From positions 1 to 10,483 of the forward strand of contig UQXU01000060.1 of NCBI GenBank assembly GCA_900545085.1: a stretch of 10,483 nucleotides of DNA. Direction: 5' to 3'. Shown here piece after piece: positions 1 to 5,608 of this stretch. The number at the start of each line of letters is the position of its first letter. Within the stretch, counting starts at the first letter, position 1. A program made the position numbers and the translations under genes. Source of the DNA: an uncultured Eubacteriales bacterium (GTDB taxonomy: Bacteria > Bacillota > Clostridia > Christensenellales > Christensenellaceae). A model generated the notes under the pieces. It was not told the DNA's origin, made no database searches, and saw nothing but the letters and a program-made list of their open reading frames with translations.

Positions 1-15
1 TTCATGATATATAAT
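1..15 (+). promoter_or_regulatory. Possible -10 region of the microprotein gene
   Basis: The first bases are almost pure A/T. They contain a TATAAT at 10-15, about 32 bases before the start codon of the small ORF at 47. The matching -35 box would lie outside the window, so this is only half a promoter. A/T-rich sequence gives such hexamers by chance, hence low confidence. Confidence 0.3.
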
Positions 16-46
16 TATATATATAAACTCACAGGAGGTGCCGAAC

Positions 47-127
47 ATGAAACAGCATAAATTTTGGGCTTTTGCCGCACTCGCATGTATGGCATTGGCG
101 TTCTTCACCGGATATAAACATAAATAA
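47..127 (+). CDS. 26-aa single-pass membrane microprotein
   Basis: A 26-residue ORF begins at ATG 47 and ends with TAA at 125-127. An excellent Shine-Dalgarno (AGGAGGTG, 33-40) lies six bases before the ATG, and an intrinsic terminator follows 18 bases after the stop, so it looks like a complete one-gene unit. The protein starts MKQHKFW, continues with one hydrophobic stretch (about residues 7-21, rich in Ala, Leu, Met and Phe) and ends TGYKHK. That is one membrane helix between two basic ends. From memory, very small proteins with an HKFW start and TGYKHK end recur in Firmicutes and are annotated only as a domain of unknown function (possibly DUF6219; not verified). No biochemical role is known to me. 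It is too short for most gene finders and could be missed in standard annotation. Confidence 0.75.
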   Translation: MKQHKFWAFAALACMALAFFTGYKHK

Positions 128-145
128 TAGTCAGAAAAACATTAG

Positions 146-184
146 AGCGGCTGCCTCCTACATCATGACGGCAGCCGCTTTTTT
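146..184 (+). terminator. Intrinsic terminator of the microprotein gene
   Basis: A perfect 10-bp GC-rich stem (AGCGGCTGCC at 146-155, GGCAGCCGCT at 170-179) closes a 14-base loop and runs into six T residues at 179-184. It ends transcription from the left. It starts right after the stop codon of the minus-strand flavoprotein gene (186-188). In the minus direction the stem is followed by CTAATGTTTTT, so it may also terminate that operon, less efficiently. Confidence 0.85.
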
Positions 185-185
185 G

Positions 186-818
186 TTATCTTATGAAATG
201 AGTGGAGATTCTCGGTTCATATTCCGGCGGGTTAATCCCGGCTTCTCTCCCTGCTTTTATACACTTCAACAGCCACGCCATATTCTCTCCCAGCGTACGC
301 ATAGTTTGAAGCCCTTCCTCATCTTTCTTTACGTCCTCCGGCGTGAATCCGTGGACCTGATTCCAGTATTGAGAGCCTACAATTTGCATGTTGCAGATTG
401 AAAAATACTTGTTAAGCCTGTCAAAAGCCGCCGTCGCGCCTCCTCTGCGGCATGAGACCACCGCCGCGCCCAGCTTGCCGGATATTTTATCTGTCGGACC
501 GCAGAAATTGCTGTAGAACAGCCTGTCTGCAAATGAACATATCTGCCCCGATGGACCTGCATAATAAACAGGAGAACCTAGTATTATGGCGTCGTATCCG
601 TCGAGCTTTTCCAGCGTCTCGTTCACAGCGTCATTGAAAACACATCTGCCCGTTTCAGCACAGCGATTGCACGCAATACATCCCGCTATCGGTTTTTTCC
701 CCAAATACAGTATATCCGACGCTATCCCATGCTTTTCCAGAGTTTCGGCCACTTCGCTGAGCGCCGTATATGTACATCCGTTCTCATTCGGACTTCCGTT
801 TATCATTAAAACCTTCAT
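186..818 (-). CDS. NAD(P)H-dependent FMN reductase / iron-sulfur flavoprotein family
   Basis: This encodes a 210-residue flavodoxin-fold protein of the NADPH-dependent FMN reductase / iron-sulfur flavoprotein (ISF) group. The start is ATG at 818, with GGGAGG five bases upstream; the eight codons in frame before it lack a ribosome site. The N-terminus shows the FMN phosphate loop (INGSPNENGCT, residues 6-16). A second flavin-contact loop, GSPVYYAGPSG, lies at 81-91. Between them is a compact cysteine cluster, CX2CX2CX5C, at residues 47, 50, 53 and 59. In archaeal ISF proteins this pattern binds a 4Fe-4S cluster; that it does so here is inference. The protein has no signal peptide and should be a cytoplasmic electron carrier or reductase of unknown substrate. 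It starts 20 bases after the stop of the broken paralogue upstream, so the two were one operon. Confidence 0.9.
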   Translation of the reverse strand: MKVLMINGSPNENGCTYTALSEVAETLEKHGIASDILYLGKKPIAGCIACNRCAETGRCVFNDAVNETLEKLDGYDAIILGSPVYYAGPSGQICSFADRLFYSNFCGPTDKISGKLGAAVVSCRRGGATAAFDRLNKYFSICNMQIVGSQYWNQVHGFTPEDVKKDEEGLQTMRTLGENMAWLLKCIKAGREAGINPPEYEPRISTHFIR

Positions 819-838
819 GCTTTCCTCCCAACATAAAC

Positions 839-1389
839 TCAAAACAGCTCCGCAAGAGCAGCCGCCCGCTTACATCCGTCCGTTTTATATATGTCTCCTA
901 TTGCATTCACTTCGGAAACTATGACTTCGCCGACGGAATTCCACTCCATAAGCTCTACGCTGCGTTCATATGCAAATCTGACTCCGTTCGCCGTGTCGGC
1001 GTCCGTATCCGCGAAGCACACTATCAAAGCGCCAAAGCGCACTTTTTGCCGGATATATCTTTTTCCCCTACTACAAAAGAATACATCTTGTCCAGCACGG
1101 CCTTTATCTGCGACGGCATGGTATACCAATAAACCGGCATTGTAAACACTATCCCATCTGCATTGAGAATATCCGGAGCCATGACATTAAAATCGTCGTC
1201 AAAGCTGCATGCCTTGCCCGTTTTATAGCATGTGTCGCACGCACGGCATCCTGAGACATTCATAAAAGCCGCATCGTATCTTACAACCTCATGACCTTTT
1301 TTCTTCGCCGCTTCCACAAATGCGTCTGTCAGCGCAAAACTGTTTCCGTTTTTGCGCGGACTTCCCGTTATTACCGTCAGCTTACTCAT
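839..1389 (-). pseudogene. Frameshifted FMN reductase / iron-sulfur flavoprotein family gene
   Basis: This is a second flavodoxin-fold gene of the same group as its downstream neighbour, but its reading frame is broken. ATG at 1389 has GGGAGG seven bases upstream. The first frame gives 121 residues: the phosphate loop (ITGSPRKNGNS, 7-17), a CX2CX2CX6C cluster (48, 51, 54, 61) and the MPVYWYTMPSQ flavin loop (84-94). It stops at TGA 1024-1026 soon after GKKCAL. The rest of the domain continues in the next frame down to TGA 839-841, with typical family sequence (GVRFAYER, VNAIGDI, KTDGC). The cause is visible: an 8-bp unit occurs twice in a row at 1025-1040. With one unit removed the text reads GKKCALIVCFAD and the protein is 180 residues, the normal family length. 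As written, the product lacks about 60 C-terminal residues and is probably inactive. An assembly error or a reversible slippage switch is also possible. Confidence 0.85.
1025..1040. repeat. Perfect 8-bp tandem duplication that breaks the reading frame
   Basis: CAAAGCGC occurs at 1025-1032 and again at 1033-1040 with no gap. On the coding (minus) strand the unit is GCGCTTTG. Eight bases is not a multiple of three, so the extra copy shifts the frame and brings the TGA at 1024-1026 into frame. Deleting either copy joins the two halves of the flavoprotein gene without changing any conserved residue. Confidence 0.95.
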
Positions 1390-1448
1390 ATCAAAACCTC
1401 CCGAATTTGCTTTTTCTATTACACATAAATGCGCTGTCTTCTATATTT

Positions 1449-1476
1449 ATTATATTTAATACGGAAATTAAATCAA
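1449..1476 (-). promoter_or_regulatory. Promoter for the two FMN reductase-type genes, with internal dyad
   Basis: On the minus strand TTGATT (1476-1471) is followed after 16 bases by a consensus TATAAT (1454-1449), about 60 bases before the ATG at 1389. The -35 box overlaps the stop codon of the lipoprotein gene. The spacer contains an inverted repeat, TTTAAT-N6-ATTAAA (1472-1455), which could be an operator. The two downstream genes can therefore be expressed independently of the lipoprotein gene. Confidence 0.6.
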
Positions 1477-2174
1477 GCGTTTTCGGACAGCCACGCCGTC
1501 ACCTCTGCATTGCAATCAGCCGCTTCACCGCGCGGTATGCTCAGCCCGTCCTTCACGACAGCATCCGGCTCCAGCTCCGCTATGGCGTCTGCCGTATTTG
1601 AAAGCCCGCTGCCCCCGTTTGTACAGTGTGGCATAATAATCTTTCCCGAGAAGTCGTATTTATCCAAAAAGCTGTAAACCGCCATAGGCATGTCTCCCCA
1701 CCAATTCGGATAACCGAGAATTACTGTATCGTAATCGTCTATATTTTCCAACTCGGACGAAAGCTCAGGTCTCGCTCCGTCAGTCTGCTCCTTGGAAGCC
1801 ATATCGACAAGCTCGTCGTAATTATCAGGATATTGCTGAGCTGTTTTTATTTGAAAAACATCCCCGCCAGTCTGTTCCTGAATCATGCGCGCTATATATT
1901 CCGTAGTGCCGTATTCGCCGGTTTCGTCCGCGACCACGCTCGCACTGCTCGTCGTATCTGCGTTTATCGGCATTGTAAAATATGCTATAAGAGTTTTTCC
2001 CCGGGCTGAATCATCTGACGCCGGAGCGCTCTCAGATACATAAGCCGACGCTGATGCAGCTTCAGACTTGACCGCAGCTTGGCTCTCATCTGCCGTCTCT
2101 GTTCCTACTGAACACGCCGACAGTATAAACGCACATGCTGCGCATAAAACCAAAAGTACGTTCCTTTTTTTCAT
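1473..2174 (-). CDS. Flavodoxin-like lipoprotein
   Basis: A 233-residue secreted lipoprotein with a flavodoxin domain. The start is ATG at 2174, with GGAG five bases upstream. The longer in-frame ORF (from 2252) has no ribosome site and would bury the signal peptide. Residues 1-20 form a lipoprotein signal peptide ending in the lipobox LSAC, so Cys21 would be lipidated and anchored on the outer face of the membrane. Residues 22-58 are a Ser/Ala/Glu-rich linker. The flavodoxin domain starts at KTLIAYF (60-66), with GTTEYIARMI (89-98), the flavin-contact loop LGYPNWWGDMP (153-163) and a C-terminal PHCTNGGSG (182-190). This matches the Flavodoxin_4-type proteins common in Clostridia. The phosphate loop is long and atypical (TMPINADTTSS) compared with classical SxTGxT flavodoxins, as is usual for this group. 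It probably carries FMN in extracytoplasmic electron transfer; its partner is unknown. Confidence 0.9.
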   Translation of the reverse strand: MKKRNVLLVLCAACAFILSACSVGTETADESQAAVKSEAASASAYVSESAPASDDSARGKTLIAYFTMPINADTTSSASVVADETGEYGTTEYIARMIQEQTGGDVFQIKTAQQYPDNYDELVDMASKEQTDGARPELSSELENIDDYDTVILGYPNWWGDMPMAVYSFLDKYDFSGKIIMPHCTNGGSGLSNTADAIAELEPDAVVKDGLSIPRGEAADCNAEVTAWLSENA

Positions 2175-2272
2175 TTTTTCTCCTTTGCATTGCTTTATAA
2201 AAATATTTAATATTCCCTCTAGGTTAACTCGATTAAAAACTTTTCGCTCCATACTACAGCTAAAAAATAATA

Positions 2273-2301
2273 ATGAGCGCTTCTCTCTATATAAAGCTCA
2301 T
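2273..2301 (-). repeat. Inverted repeat in the 5' leader of the flavodoxin lipoprotein gene
   Basis: ATGAGC-G-CTT (2273-2282) faces AAGCTCAT (2294-2301), giving an 8-bp stem with one bulged base. It lies about 100 bases before the lipoprotein start and just inside the predicted transcript. It has no U-tract and could be an RNA hairpin or an operator half. Confidence 0.4.
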
Positions 2302-2307
2302 CTATAT

Positions 2308-2336
2308 TTTATAAGTTAAACCTGACTTTAAGTCAA
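2308..2336 (-). promoter_or_regulatory. Promoter of the flavodoxin lipoprotein gene with MerR-like dyad
   Basis: On the minus strand TTGACT (2336-2331) and TATAAA (2313-2308) are separated by 17 bases. The spacer contains a dyad, TTAAA-N6-TTTAA, centred between the two boxes. An inverted repeat inside the spacer is where MerR-family regulators bind, and promoters beginning CTTGACTT with such a dyad often drive redox genes in Firmicutes. The usual MerR spacer is 19-20 bases, so the regulator type is only a guess. No merR gene is in the window. Confidence 0.6.
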
Positions 2337-2369
2337 GAAATAAAATGTATTTTCACTGATATTTTTTAT

Positions 2370-2399
2370 TTGACATTTCAAAATACTTTTTGATATAAT
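2370..2399 (+). promoter_or_regulatory. Consensus promoter upstream of the MATE gene
   Basis: A perfect TTGACA (2370-2375) and a perfect TATAAT (2394-2399) are separated by 18 bases. The predicted transcript starts near 2405-2407. This is the only strong promoter before the MATE gene. It sits just upstream of a terminator hairpin, so the transcript would end after about 50 bases unless read through. Confidence 0.75.
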
Positions 2400-2418
2400 A
2401 GCTATGATCGAGCAGCGA

Positions 2419-2457
2419 AGAGCGTAAGTCCAGGAATGGACTTACGCTCTTTTTTTC
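2419..2457 (+). terminator. Strong intrinsic terminator in the MATE leader (attenuator-like)
   Basis: A perfect 13-bp stem (AGAGCGTAAGTCC at 2419-2431, GGACTTACGCTCT at 2438-2450) closes a six-base AGGAAT loop and is followed by a run of T. It lies only about 20 bases after the -10 box and 60 bases before the MATE start. No gene ends in front of it on this strand, so it does not terminate an ordinary gene. Either it controls read-through into the MATE gene or it ends a free-standing small RNA of about 50 bases. Confidence 0.85.
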
Positions 2458-2520
2458 TTTATAAATATTTTTAAAAGCCGGCTTTCAGAATTTCACTTTA
2501 AAGAAATGGAGGAAATATAA

Positions 2521-3942
2521 ATGCAGAAAGCAGAAGAAACAAACAAGCTTGGCACTCAGCCCATAAGCAAGCTGATGAAAACCATGGGGCTGCCGATGAT
2601 TCTCTCAATGATGCTTCAGGCTTTATACAACATTGTAGACAGTGCTTTCGTGTCAAATATGAGCGACGGCGGAGAGCTCGCCCTCAACGCGCTGACCCTC
2701 GCCTTTCCCGTTCAGGTTCTTATGGTCGCTATAGGCATCGGCACCGGCGTGGGCACAAATGCGCTTCTTTCCAAATCTCTGGGACAAAGCAACTCAGAAA
2801 AAGCAAATAAAGTCGCCGGGAACGGAGTATTCCTCGCGCTGGTGATTTACCTGCTTTTTGTGCTTTTTGCCATATTCGGCCTCAGAGCTTATGTAGACTC
2901 ACAGACCACAAATCCTGTTATTGCCGAGATGACTATGCAGTATCTAAAAATCTGCTGTTTCATTTCCTTCGGCATAGTGTTCTTTTCTATTTACGAAAAG
3001 CTGCTCCAAGCTACAGGCAGACCCCTATTTTCCACTATAGCGCAGGTTTCCGGTGCGATCACTAATATTATACTCGATCCTATTATGATATACGGCTATC
3101 TGGGCTGCCCTGAGCTGGGAGTCAGCGGCGCGGCTTACGCTACAGTAATAGGTCAGATAGTTTCATTCCTGCTCGCGCTCATTTTCCATCTGAAATTTGA
3201 CAAGGAAATTTCTAATAAACTCATATACTTCAAACCCTCCGGTAAAATAATAAAAGAAATATATTCCATAGGCGTTCCCGCAATCATAGCCCAGGCTCTC
3301 ATGTCTGTGATGACGTATGCCCTCAATATAATACTCGTAGCAATAAGCGAATCCGCAGTTACGGCATATGGACTTTACTACAAAATACAACAGTTTGTGC
3401 TATTCGCGGCATTCGGACTCAGAGATGCAATCACGCCTATAGTTTCCTTCAATCACGGTATGCAGAGCGTGCCTCGGATACGCGACGGTATCAAATACGG
3501 TATGCTTTACACTTTAGGTATAATGCTTATCGGTCTTATAATAATTGAAGTCTTCGCAAACCCCTTAGCAGGTATTTTCGGGCTTTCCGGAGAAACAGAG
3601 GCGCTGTGCATATCCGCAATGCGAATAATCTCAATAAGCTTTATATTTGCCGGCGCGAATATAGCGTTCCAGGGAATATTCCAAGCGCTCGGCAGCGGCG
3701 CAGAAACTCTGATAATTTCAGTTTTAAGACAATTGCTGTTTGTCCTTCCTGTAGCATGGGCATTTTCCCAGTTCGTACTCAATTCCAGTGCGGATACTTC
3801 TGTCGTCTGGTACACATTTATCATCGCTGAAGGTGCAACTGCCGCTGTATCCTGCCTGCTGATGAAGAGAATATATAGAAAAAAAGTCGCAGTCCTCATA
3901 AAAACAGACGCTAAAGCGCAGAAGGCGGCCGCATCCGCATAG
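2521..3942 (+). CDS. MATE-family multidrug/cation antiporter
   Basis: A 473-residue polytopic membrane protein of the MATE (multidrug and toxic compound extrusion) family, of the MepA/DinF-like bacterial type. These proteins expel cationic drugs or metabolites in exchange for Na+ or H+. ATG at 2521 has GGAGG eight bases upstream. The start NKLGTQPISKLM, then GLPMILSMMLQALYNIVDSAFVS, is the typical first helix. Two repeated MatE halves are seen, about residues 18-178 and 243-404, consistent with 12 membrane helices. The TGVGTNALLSKSLGQ loop and the LLQATGRP / FQALGSG pair mark equivalent points in the two halves. The basic tail (RIYRKK) should be cytoplasmic. The substrate cannot be told from the sequence. 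Its leader carries a promoter and terminator that suggest attenuation. It converges with an effector-binding protein and a WYL regulator, a possible drug-response neighbourhood. Confidence 0.95.
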   Translation: MQKAEETNKLGTQPISKLMKTMGLPMILSMMLQALYNIVDSAFVSNMSDGGELALNALTLAFPVQVLMVAIGIGTGVGTNALLSKSLGQSNSEKANKVAGNGVFLALVIYLLFVLFAIFGLRAYVDSQTTNPVIAEMTMQYLKICCFISFGIVFFSIYEKLLQATGRPLFSTIAQVSGAITNIILDPIMIYGYLGCPELGVSGAAYATVIGQIVSFLLALIFHLKFDKEISNKLIYFKPSGKIIKEIYSIGVPAIIAQALMSVMTYALNIILVAISESAVTAYGLYYKIQQFVLFAAFGLRDAITPIVSFNHGMQSVPRIRDGIKYGMLYTLGIMLIGLIIIEVFANPLAGIFGLSGETEALCISAMRIISISFIFAGANIAFQGIFQALGSGAETLIISVLRQLLFVLPVAWAFSQFVLNSSADTSVVWYTFIIAEGATAAVSCLLMKRIYRKKVAVLIKTDAKAQKAAASA

Positions 3943-3960
3943 CTTTCTTTTTCCAAACAG

Positions 3961-3999
3961 AAAAAGGACGTTCCGCACACAAGCAGAGCGTCCTTTTTT
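3961..3999. terminator. Bidirectional terminator between the MATE and GyrI-like genes
   Basis: AAAAAGGACG (3961-3970) pairs with CGTCCTTTTT (3989-3998). The stem can extend inwards with one wobble and one mismatch to an ACACAA loop. It has T residues on the + side and A residues on the other, so it can stop transcription of both convergent genes. Confidence 0.85.
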
Positions 4000-4007
4000 A
4001 TACTATA

Positions 4008-4463
4008 TTATTTCAATGAAATATATATGTCCAACTCTCCGTTCTCCATATCCGCGCTCTTGTATTCTTCAAAATCGCAGACAAAGCTTCTGGGCAAATC
4101 TGACTGCCATGCCGCTTGCCAAAACTCAGATACCGCCTCTATGACGTTCCCTTTCAGATTGAACTTGGCGTATCTCCCCGCGGGAATAATCGACGTTATT
4201 ACATCACCGCCTTCCTGTTCGCCTTCCGCCGCACATCCGACAATTGCCGTATATTCTACGCAGTCGCCTTTTGACAAATAATTCGTATATATTCCGAATG
4301 CGCTTCCTCCTTTTTTTCCTTTTATGGCGTCGCACACTCCGCCTGAATAGAATTTCTCCCACAACCCGCCTATCACAGCGCCGGCGTCAGGCGATGCGCT
4401 GCACGTCCTCGCTGACAAGCCTGCCACTCGTATCTCTTCCAGCATTACAACTTCGTAGTCCAT
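4008..4463 (-). CDS. GyrI-like / AraC-type effector-binding domain protein
   Basis: A 151-residue stand-alone effector-binding protein of the GyrI-like superfamily (AraC effector-binding domain, as in Bacillus subtilis YobU and the integron protein Cass2). Such domains bind small hydrophobic or cationic ligands, and some have hydrolase activity. ATG at 4463 has GGGAGG seven bases upstream. Typical features are the opening VVMLEEIRVAGLSART (5-20), GLWEKF (33-38), FGIYTNY (56-62), the strand IPAGRYAKFNLKG (93-105) and the ending DFEEY...GELDIYISLK (130-151). There is no DNA-binding domain and no signal peptide. It lies 65 bases downstream of the WYL regulator, the same pairing as yobV-yobU, so it may sense or modulate the ligand for that regulator. 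A TATAAT on the minus strand (4500-4495) could give it extra transcription. Confidence 0.85.
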   Translation of the reverse strand: MDYEVVMLEEIRVAGLSARTCSASPDAGAVIGGLWEKFYSGGVCDAIKGKKGGSAFGIYTNYLSKGDCVEYTAIVGCAAEGEQEGGDVITSIIPAGRYAKFNLKGNVIEAVSEFWQAAWQSDLPRSFVCDFEEYKSADMENGELDIYISLK

Positions 4464-4528
4464 CTTACAGCCTCCCGATTAATCTTTTACAGAAATTATA
4501 CACTGCGAAACAAGACGTCGGCATGTCT

Positions 4529-5437
4529 CTATTTGTTGTATTTAGCAGATATTTTTTCTGACGTTTTGCGCATTACGTTTCTTAGCTCTTGAGGCTGCAT
4601 AAGCTCTGCCTTGTCGCCGAATGTCAATATCCAGCTTACTATGTTTTCTGCATCTGAAAAAAAGTCATACGAAAACATAAGACGACCGTCTTCCCTCTCT
4701 TCAAAGCTGTCCGTTCCGAATTCTTCCGCAAGTCTCCATTTGCAATCCGGTTCGAATAACGCCCGGACTTTATATTTACGCGGGAAAATACGCTCCTCCG
4801 ACAAATCAGGCAGAGGTACGGGCCGAGTTTCATACACTTCTTCTGTTTTCAGCTCTGTCATCCGCGTCAGTTTAAACAGTCTGAAATCTTCCCGCAGTTC
4901 GCACCAACCCCAGATATACCAGCTGGACCATCTGAACAGCAGATAATAAGGTTCTATTTTACGCCTGCCCTCGCCTTTCGGCGCAGTATATTCAAAGCTT
5001 ACTGTTCTTCTGTTCTCTATCGCTCCCAAAATACATTCTATCTTAGGCGTCAGGCTTTCTCTGTGCCACGACGAGAGATCAATCAGTATATTGTCGCTCC
5101 CCGGCACAAATTCCGAGCTCCCGGCTGACAGCTTGTCCATAAGCTGCACGTACCTTTTTGTCCCGCTTACGCTGTCCAAGCTCCTAAGTCCCGCCAATAT
5201 AGCCTGCATATCCGACGAAGTCAGCAGCGTGCTGTCTATTTTATATCCGTCCATTATTGATATACCGCCGTCTGCGCCGCGTTTAGTGACTATCGGTATG
5301 CCCGCTCTGCAAAGCGCGTCTATATCTCTGTTTATAGTCCTGCGAGAAACCTCAAATTTTTCAGCCAGTATAGGAGCCGTCGTCTTATCCCTCTGCAAGA
5401 GTATAGCCAATATTCCTATCAATCTGTCTAATTTCAT
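4529..5437 (-). CDS. YafY/YobV-type HTH-WYL transcriptional regulator
   Basis: A 302-residue transcription regulator of the DeoR-like HTH plus WYL class. The chosen start is ATG at 5437 because family members begin exactly here (MKLDRLIGILAILLQ). The ribosome site, GGAG ten bases upstream, is rather distant, so a longer N-terminus from further in-frame starts cannot be excluded. The winged HTH is at residues 1-60, with the recognition segment LAEKFEVSRRTINRDIDAL at 24-42 and GADGGISI after it. The WYL sensor domain follows (about 135-200), with FEYT at 148-151 and WYIWGWCELREDFRLFKLTRM at 173-193. A C-terminal WCX-like extension completes it. WYL domains bind nucleic acid or small ligands. 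It is followed by a GyrI-like gene and diverges from the DUF305 gene, either of which could be its target. Confidence 0.92.
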   Translation of the reverse strand: MKLDRLIGILAILLQRDKTTAPILAEKFEVSRRTINRDIDALCRAGIPIVTKRGADGGISIMDGYKIDSTLLTSSDMQAILAGLRSLDSVSGTKRYVQLMDKLSAGSSEFVPGSDNILIDLSSWHRESLTPKIECILGAIENRRTVSFEYTAPKGEGRRKIEPYYLLFRWSSWYIWGWCELREDFRLFKLTRMTELKTEEVYETRPVPLPDLSEERIFPRKYKVRALFEPDCKWRLAEEFGTDSFEEREDGRLMFSYDFFSDAENIVSWILTFGDKAELMQPQELRNVMRKTSEKISAKYNK

Positions 5438-5527
5438 CGTCTGCGTTCTCCGACCTTCATCTTTCATCTTCTTTTCTGCAAATAACTGACGCATACTTTG
5501 TTTTATTTTATCACGGCAAACATGACG

Positions 5528-5555
5528 TGTATACGGCATAATTTTATTGTAACAA
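5528..5555 (-). promoter_or_regulatory. Possible promoter of the WYL regulator gene
   Basis: On the minus strand TTGTTA (5555-5550) and TATACA (5533-5528) are 16 bases apart, about 90 bases before the start at 5437. The -35 box lies in the short palindrome TTGTAACAA (5547-5555). A plausible but weak match. Confidence 0.35.
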
Positions 5556-5592
5556 AATTCGTCATTCAGGCATACATATATTAATATAGACG

Positions 5593-5600
5593 AAAGGGGG
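5593..5600 (+). promoter_or_regulatory. Ribosome binding site that selects a TTG start
   Basis: AAAGGGGG ends eight bases before the TTG at 5609, the ideal distance. An ATG at 5602 is in another frame and only one base from the site. An in-frame TGA at 5603-5605 blocks any earlier start, so TTG is the first usable codon of the DUF305 gene. Confidence 0.7.
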
Positions 5601-5608
5601 CATGACTT

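Larger units (their letters stand above)
2175..2520. other. 346-bp intergenic control region between divergent genes
   Basis: No convincing gene is seen in this stretch. It holds, from left to right, the ribosome site of the lipoprotein gene, an imperfect inverted repeat in that gene's 5' leader (2273-2301), the minus-strand promoter (2308-2336), the + strand promoter (2370-2399), a strong terminator hairpin (2419-2457), a 12-bp perfect palindrome AAAGCCGGCTTT (2474-2485) and the ribosome site of the MATE gene (GGAGG, 2508-2512). Confidence 0.8.

Noticed and set aside
2175..2252. Longer N-terminus (26 extra residues) for the flavodoxin lipoprotein
   Set aside because: No ribosome site precedes 2252, and the extension would place the signal peptide and lipobox inside the protein.
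2404..2456. Known riboswitch (preQ1, guanidine or similar) upstream of the MATE gene
   Set aside because: The transcribed part before the terminator is about 13 bases and shows none of the conserved loops of these classes.
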